From: Actinomycetes bacterium
GTDB lineage: Bacteria > Actinomycetota > Acidimicrobiia > Acidimicrobiales > Microtrichaceae
NCBI GenBank assembly: GCA_023389745.1
Contig: JAEWED010000009.1
Coordinates: forward strand, 17,342 to 81,341
DNA length: 64,000 nt
Reading direction: 5' to 3'
Shown: in pieces, positions 59,589-64,000 of the stretch
Layout: each line of letters starts with the position of its first letter
Numbering within the stretch: position 1 is the first letter of the stretch
Program-made: the position numbers and the translations under genes
Notes under the pieces: model-generated
The model's input: only the letters and a program-made list of their open reading frames with translations
Told to the model about the DNA's origin: nothing
The model's database searches: none

Positions 59589-60938
59589 ATGACACCCGAG
59601 CAGCTGCAGTCGGTCGCGGACCGGGTGATCGACCAGGCGAGGCCGGGCGAGGAGCTCGAGGCCGTCGTCGTGTGGGGCTCCGAGACCGAGATCCGAGCGT
59701 ACGGCGGCGAGGTCGAGCACTTCGTCGCCGCCGACTCCGCGGGCATCGGCATCCGGGTGATCTCCGAGGGCCGACAGGGCCTGGCGTGGGCGGGCGTGCT
59801 CGATGACGCGGCGATCGCCGAGTGCCTCTCCGAGGCGAGGGACAACGCACGGTTCGCATCGGTCGACCCCGATGCAGGGCTCGCACGACCCGACGGGGTC
59901 GAGCCGGTGGCCCTGGACCTGTTCGACGCCCGGCTGGCCGAGGTCCCGACCGAGGAGAAGATCCGGCTCGCGATCGAGCTCGAGGCGCTCGTCGACGCCG
60001 CCGATCCCCGGATGTCGGGTGTGGAGTCCGCTGACTACGCGGACGCGTCGAGCGCCACCGCGATCGCCTCGACCGCCGGCATCCGCAACAGCAGCCGCGA
60101 GACGTCGGTCTACCTGGGGGCCTATGCGCTCGCCGGTGACGGCGACGACACCACGACCGGGTTCGGCTTCTCGGTCGGCCGCAGCGTCGAGGACCTCGAC
60201 GTCGCTGCGGCCGCGGCCGACGCCGCGACCCGTTGCCTGCGGATGCTCGGAGCCGAGAAGGCTCCGACCGAGCGCCTGACGGTGGTGTTCGATCCGTACG
60301 TGACGTCGCAGTTCATCGGACTGATCGCCGAGATGCTCTCCGGTGAGGCGGTCCTGCGCGGACGTTCGCCCTTCGCCGAGCGCATGGGTGACGTCGTGGC
60401 GTCGCCGCTGGTGACCCTCGTCGATGCGGCCACCGATCCTGCCGCGCCGACCGCGTCCGACACCGACGGCGAGGGCCTGGCGTGTCGGACCGTGCCGCTG
60501 GTGACCGACGGGGTCCTCGCCGGCTTCCTGCACAACGCGTACACGGCCCGGGCGTCGGGGGCCTCGTCCACGGGCTCCGCGCAACGTGGCAGCCACCGCT
60601 CCGCGCCGGGTGTCGGGCCGCACGTCACCACGCTGCGCCCGGGGACCGGCGATGCGGCGGACGTGCTCGCGACGGTCGGGGACGGCCTGCTGGTGCACGA
60701 GCTCGCGGGGCTGCACTCCGGGGTGAACCCGGTCTCGGGTGATCTCTCGGTCGGCGTCGAGGGCCGGCGCATCCGCGGCGGTGAGGTGGCCGAGCCGATC
60801 CGCGAGGTGATCATCGGCTCGACGTTGCAGCGGATGCTGACCGACGTCGTCGCCGTCGGGGCCGACCTGACGTACTTCCCGTGGGAGTCGACCGGGGTCA
60901 CCCTCGCGGTCGGGGATGTCATGATGTCGGGTCGATGA
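59589..60938 (+). CDS. PmbA/TldE family protein
   Basis: A 449-residue TldD/PmbA-superfamily protein without the HExxxH zinc site, as expected for the TldE/PmbA subunit. Segments: SAGIGIRVISEGRQGLAW, AEARDNARFAS-type helix, GRSPFAERMGDVVASPLVTLVD, GFLHNAYTARA and GLHSGVNPVSGDLSVGVEG. It should pair with the TldD encoded at 53.8 kb. ATG with GGAG upstream. Its stop overlaps the next ATG (ATGA at 60935-60938), so the two PmbA copies are made together. Confidence 0.9.
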   Translation: MTPEQLQSVADRVIDQARPGEELEAVVVWGSETEIRAYGGEVEHFVAADSAGIGIRVISEGRQGLAWAGVLDDAAIAECLSEARDNARFASVDPDAGLARPDGVEPVALDLFDARLAEVPTEEKIRLAIELEALVDAADPRMSGVESADYADASSATAIASTAGIRNSSRETSVYLGAYALAGDGDDTTTGFGFSVGRSVEDLDVAAAAADAATRCLRMLGAEKAPTERLTVVFDPYVTSQFIGLIAEMLSGEAVLRGRSPFAERMGDVVASPLVTLVDAATDPAAPTASDTDGEGLACRTVPLVTDGVLAGFLHNAYTARASGASSTGSAQRGSHRSAPGVGPHVTTLRPGTGDAADVLATVGDGLLVHELAGLHSGVNPVSGDLSVGVEGRRIRGGEVAEPIREVIIGSTLQRMLTDVVAVGADLTYFPWESTGVTLAVGDVMMSGR

Positions 60939-62320
60939 CGGACCGGCCGTCGAGCGAGCACACGAGGACCGACGTGGGAACCGACGACCTGGTCGAGCTG
61001 GCACGAACGCTGGTCGAGCGAGCAGCCCCGGGAGAACAGGTCGAGGTGCTGCTCGGTCGAGCCAGCTCCACGTCGGTGCGCGTCTACGACGGCGCGGTCG
61101 AGTCGCTGACCTCGGCCGACACCTCAGGTGCCGGCATCAGGGTCATCCGCGACGGCCGGTTGGGCTTCGCCCACTGCGGCTCGCTCGACCCCCGGGTGCT
61201 CGACGAGACGCTGGCCGAGGCGCGCGACAACGCCGGGTTCGGCGAACCGGACGAGTACAACGGGCTGGCCGAGCCCGACGGGGTCGACGTCGTCGAACGG
61301 GACGCCTGGTCCGAGCTGGTCGTCGCGACCTCGGCGGACCGCAAGGTCGAGCTGGCGCTCGAGCTGGAGCGACGGGTGCGCGGCGTCGACCCGCGTGTCG
61401 TGGGCGCCCGGACGACCTCGTACGGCGACGCCTGGGGCGAGTCGGTCATCGTGTCGACCGCCGGCATCGAACGCAGCGACCGTGGCGCGTCGTGCTCGAT
61501 CGCGACCCAGCCCCTCGCCCGCGACGGCGTCGAGACCCAGACCGGGTTCGGACACGACGCAGGCCGCGATCCCGACGCGCTCGACCTCGACCGCGTCGCC
61601 GCCGAGGCCGTCGACCGCGCCACCCGGTTGCTGGGTGCCACGAAGCCCGCGTCGGGTCGCATGGCGATCCTGCTCGAGCCGCGCCTGGCCCTGACGCTGC
61701 TGGGCGTGGTGTCCGGGATGGTCAGCGCCGACGCCGTGCAGCGGGGCCGCTCACCGTTCGCCGACAGGGTCGGGGAGCTGGTCGCCTCGCCGTTGCTCAC
61801 GCTGGTCGACGACCCGACCCGCTCGGAGTCCCTCGGCTCCGAGGAGTTCGACGGCGAGGGCCTCGCCTGTCGGCCCAACGACCTGATCGTCGACGGCGTG
61901 CTCGCCGGCTTCCTGCACGACTCCTACACCGCTCGTCGTGCGGGCACCTCGTCGACGGCGTCCGCCGTGCGAGGGACCCGCAGCCTGCCCGGTGTCGGCG
62001 CGCAGCTCCTGGTCATGTCGCCGGGGACCCGGAGCTTCGACGAGCTGGTCTCGTCGATCGACCACGGGCTGTACGTGAACAGCTTCGCCGGCATGCACTC
62101 GGGCGTGAACCCCGTGTCGGGCGACTTCTCCGTCGGCGCCGACGGGATCGAGATCCGCGACGGTGCGTTGGCCGGCCCGGTGCGCGAGCTCACGCTCGCG
62201 TCGACCCTTCAGCGGCTGCTGCTCGACGTGCGAGAGGTCGGCGGCGACTTCGAGTGGCTGACCTCGGGCCACGGCGCCGCCTCGCTCGTCATCGACGACG
62301 TCTCGATCTCGGGCGCCTGA
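60935..62320 (+). CDS. PmbA/TldE family protein (second copy)
   Basis: A 461-residue paralogue of the preceding gene, translationally coupled to it. It has the same order: TSGAGIRVIRDGRLGFAHCG, LAEARDNAGFGEPDE, GRSPFADRVGELVASPLLTLVD, GFLHDSYTARRAGTSSTAS, GMHSGVNPVSGDFSVGADG. No zinc motif. Two PmbA proteins with one TldD suggests either a heterotrimeric variant or two alternative TldD-PmbA complexes with different peptide clients. No RiPP precursor peptide or cyclodehydratase is visible nearby. Confidence 0.9.
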   Translation: MTDRPSSEHTRTDVGTDDLVELARTLVERAAPGEQVEVLLGRASSTSVRVYDGAVESLTSADTSGAGIRVIRDGRLGFAHCGSLDPRVLDETLAEARDNAGFGEPDEYNGLAEPDGVDVVERDAWSELVVATSADRKVELALELERRVRGVDPRVVGARTTSYGDAWGESVIVSTAGIERSDRGASCSIATQPLARDGVETQTGFGHDAGRDPDALDLDRVAAEAVDRATRLLGATKPASGRMAILLEPRLALTLLGVVSGMVSADAVQRGRSPFADRVGELVASPLLTLVDDPTRSESLGSEEFDGEGLACRPNDLIVDGVLAGFLHDSYTARRAGTSSTASAVRGTRSLPGVGAQLLVMSPGTRSFDELVSSIDHGLYVNSFAGMHSGVNPVSGDFSVGADGIEIRDGALAGPVRELTLASTLQRLLLDVREVGGDFEWLTSGHGAASLVIDDVSISGA

Positions 62321-62342
62321 CGCGGCATTCGATCTCGGGCGC
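62303..62342. repeat. 26-bp-period duplication across the second pmbA stop
   Basis: TCGATCTCGGGCGC at 62303 (final codons) and 62329 (past the stop at 62318-62320). Confidence 0.8.
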
Positions 62343-62366
62343 GACCCCCGGGCGCGGCGCGCTGGA

Positions 62367-63068
62367 TCATCGCTGCACGACGAACGCGACCTCGTCGGAC
62401 ATCGAGGCGGCGGCCGAGTCGCGGACCTCGTCGTCGGCCACTGCGATCGTGACCGAGTGCTCGTCGACGTGGACCACGAGGGCCGACTCCGCCACCCGCG
62501 CCGACGCGGTGCCGGTCACGTCGGCGACCGACGCGTAGACGTCGACCCGGTCGCCGACGTCGAGCACGGGCTGCACCTCGACGCGGGGGAAGGTCACTCC
62601 GGCGCTGCCGTCGGGGAGCCGGGCGGCGAGCGTCCCGAGCCGGGGTCCGGCGAGTCGGGTCACGAGCAGCGCTTCGCCGGCGGGCACGTCGACATCAGAG
62701 CGTCGTCCCGGTGGCAGCGCGTCGAGGGCGCCCTCGGGCACCATCGCCGCGGGCCGCTCGTCGAGGCCGGTGTTGGCGGCGTCGAGGACGTCGCCGGCGC
62801 TCAGGTCGCGGGTCGCCACGACGACCCGGCGCATCGACCCCCAACGTGCCCGGTCGTGGCGCGCCTGCTCCGCGGAGCCGGTCACGGCCCAGGCGACCGC
62901 AGCGGCGAGCACCACCGCCGCGCAGCGTCGCAGGGCGACCCGACGAGCGAGCCGCGATCGCCGCAGCCGCCCCGTCGCCTTGGCCGCTCGTGCACGGGCC
63001 CGGTCGAGCCGGGCGTGCGCACGCGGTCCGACGAGCGGGAGCCTGGTTCGACGAGGAGGGGACCCCAC
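62367..63068 (-). CDS. SAF-domain (CpaB/RcpC-like) membrane protein
   Basis: A 233-residue protein: basic N-terminus, one transmembrane helix (CAAVVLAAAVAWAVTGSA near residue 50) and a SAF domain (VVVATRDLSAGDVLDAANTGLDERP, VPAGEALLVTRLAGP). A C-terminal beta part follows (VLDVGDRVDVYASV). CpaB/RcpC proteins assist Flp pilus secretion, but no tad/flp genes are in view, so only the domain is certain. It converges with pmbA. Confidence 0.8.
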   Translation of the reverse strand: MGSPPRRTRLPLVGPRAHARLDRARARAAKATGRLRRSRLARRVALRRCAAVVLAAAVAWAVTGSAEQARHDRARWGSMRRVVVATRDLSAGDVLDAANTGLDERPAAMVPEGALDALPPGRRSDVDVPAGEALLVTRLAGPRLGTLAARLPDGSAGVTFPRVEVQPVLDVGDRVDVYASVADVTGTASARVAESALVVHVDEHSVTIAVADDEVRDSAAASMSDEVAFVVQR

Positions 63069-63147
63069 GGTGCTCCTGGATGGTCACGGGTGCGGGGAAG
63101 AGTTGGTCGCCCGGTTCGCCCGGACGCGGCGTTCGGCCCGGGGCCGC

Positions 63148-64000
63148 TCAGGCGCCGAGCGGCACGTCGGCGAACAGGGCGTCAGCCGAGTTGCCGTCCG
63201 CGTCGACGGTCAACAGCTCGTGACCGTCCTCGGTGACGAGCACGGTGTGCTCGAACTGCGCCGACCGCTGCAGGTCGCGGGTCACCACGGTCCACCCGTC
63301 GTCCCACATGTCGAGTCGGGCGGTGCCGATGTTGATCATCGGCTCGACGGTGAAGGTCATGCCGGGCAGCAGGACCGTGTCGTTGTGGGGGTCGTAGTAG
63401 TGGGGGATCTGCAGGCTGGTGTGGAACTGGTCGCCGATCCCGTGGCCGATGAACTCGCGCACCACGCCGTAGCCGTACTCGGCCACGGACTGCTCGATCG
63501 CCCGACCGATCTCGTAGATGCGCGCCTTGGGGCGGACGACCGCGATGCCCGCGTGCATCGCTGCTCGGGTGCGACGCACCAGTGCGGCCGACGCCTCGTC
63601 GACGTCGCCGACCAGGAAGGTGCAGGACGTGTCGCCGTGCACACCTTCGATGTAGGCGGTGACGTCGACGTTCACGATGTCGCCGTCGACGAGCTTCCGT
63701 GAGTCCGGGATGCCGTGGCAGATCACCTCGTTGACCGAGGTGCACAGCGACTTCGGGAAGCCGCGGTAGTTGAGCGTCGAGGGGTAGGCGCCGGCGTCGA
63801 CCATGAACTCGTGGCCGATGCGGTCGAGCTCGTCGCTCGACACTCCCGGGCGGACGTGGCGGCCGACCTCGATCAGCGCTTCGGCAGCGACGCGTCCGGC
63901 GGTGCGCATGGCGAGGATCTCGTCGTCGGTGCGGATGGCCCGGCTCTCACGGGCCGACGGCTGACCCGTCGCGGCGTACTCGGGCCGCGCGATGCCGACC
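63148..64000 (-). CDS. map: type I methionine aminopeptidase (partial, N-terminus beyond window)
   Basis: Removes N-terminal Met from nascent proteins with a dinuclear metal site. All five ligands are visible: Asp in DIVNVDVT, Asp in GVHGDTSCTF, His in FIGHGIGDQFH, Glu in FTVEPMI and Glu in QFEHTVLV; also the substrate His in NEVICHGIP. The frame stays open to the window edge, reading IARPEYAATGQPSARESRAIR before LAMRTAGRVAA, so the ATG at 63909 is internal. The N-terminal start lies outside. The C-terminus is complete. Confidence 0.94.
   Translation of the reverse strand, partial: VGIARPEYAATGQPSARESRAIRTDDEILAMRTAGRVAAEALIEVGRHVRPGVSSDELDRIGHEFMVDAGAYPSTLNYRGFPKSLCTSVNEVICHGIPDSRKLVDGDIVNVDVTAYIEGVHGDTSCTFLVGDVDEASAALVRRTRAAMHAGIAVVRPKARIYEIGRAIEQSVAEYGYGVVREFIGHGIGDQFHTSLQIPHYYDPHNDTVLLPGMTFTVEPMINIGTARLDMWDDGWTVVTRDLQRSAQFEHTVLVTEDGHELLTVDADGNSADALFADVPLGA

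Noticed and set aside
55197..62320. RiPP biosynthetic cluster around TldD/PmbA
   Set aside because: No precursor peptide, cyclodehydratase, radical SAM enzyme or exporter is present in the neighbourhood.

Overview
The window is a 64 kb stretch of a very GC-rich actinobacterial chromosome. It codes densely on both strands and shows no rRNA, tRNA, CRISPR array, prophage or insertion sequence. The gene mix points to an environmental actinobacterium of the Acidimicrobiia type (Ilumatobacter/Iamia-like): F420-dependent luciferase-like oxidoreductases, FadE/FadA/MaoC/SDR lipid-catabolic enzymes, a steroid C/D-ring gene set, Rpf- and VanY-type wall enzymes and CotH-kinase lipoproteins. This placement is inference from gene content only.

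Layout. 1-3.0 kb: an alkane monooxygenase (cut by the window edge) behind its TetR regulator, divergent from a geranylgeranyl-reductase-family flavoprotein. 3.0-7.6 kb: a DUF1579 protein, an MtfA peptidase, a BtuF-like metal/corrinoid receptor, a lipoprotein and a Ca-dependent PI-PLC-like lipoprotein. 7.8-9.7 kb: two coupled Cas4/RecB-like Fe-S proteins, one with an intact and one with a decayed nuclease core. 9.8-19.4 kb: alkylsulfatase, hotdog thioesterase, a FadA6-like thiolase, an acyl-CoA dehydrogenase, SDRs and an F420 oxidoreductase. 19.6-25 kb: panD, an ECF sigma factor with a membrane partner, a second thiolase and two paralogous membrane proteins. 24.9-27.5 kb: a fadE30-ipdF-maoC operon. 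27.7-34.8 kb: a PHB-depolymerase-like esterase, a large secreted protein, a GGDEF diguanylate cyclase and a second F420 enzyme. 34.9-40 kb: VanY-like peptidase, mutM, an orphan ParA with a small membrane protein, and an Rpf-like muralytic enzyme. 40-45.6 kb: two paralogous alpha/beta-hydrolase lipoproteins around a crotonase. 45.7-53.6 kb: ABC-F ATPase, DUF6159, Nfu-type Fe-S protein, dxs, a flippase-like membrane protein, SGNH hydrolase and thioesterase. 53.7-62.3 kb: TldD, two CotH kinases and two PmbA proteins. 62.4-64 kb: a SAF-domain protein and methionine aminopeptidase (cut by the edge).

Themes. FadA6-, FadE30- and IpdF-like proteins together suggest catabolism of the last two steroid rings; AlkB and the alkylsulfatase add alkane and alkyl-sulfate use. 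Several strong palindromes sit at promoters: a 31-bp operator at tetR-alkB, a perfect 30-bp palindrome at an acyl-CoA dehydrogenase, a 22-bp core palindrome at an esterase lipoprotein, and a shared CTGACG-N3-CGTCAG motif next to three catabolic genes. At least seven genes have a TANNNT box 6-7 bp before the start codon and are probably translated from leaderless mRNAs.

The oddest feature is a recurrent short tandem duplication at gene ends. More than a dozen stop codons are followed by repeats of 11-26 bp, often carrying a copy of the stop codon itself. In one case the last codons of a thiolase gene occur three times within 200 bp.
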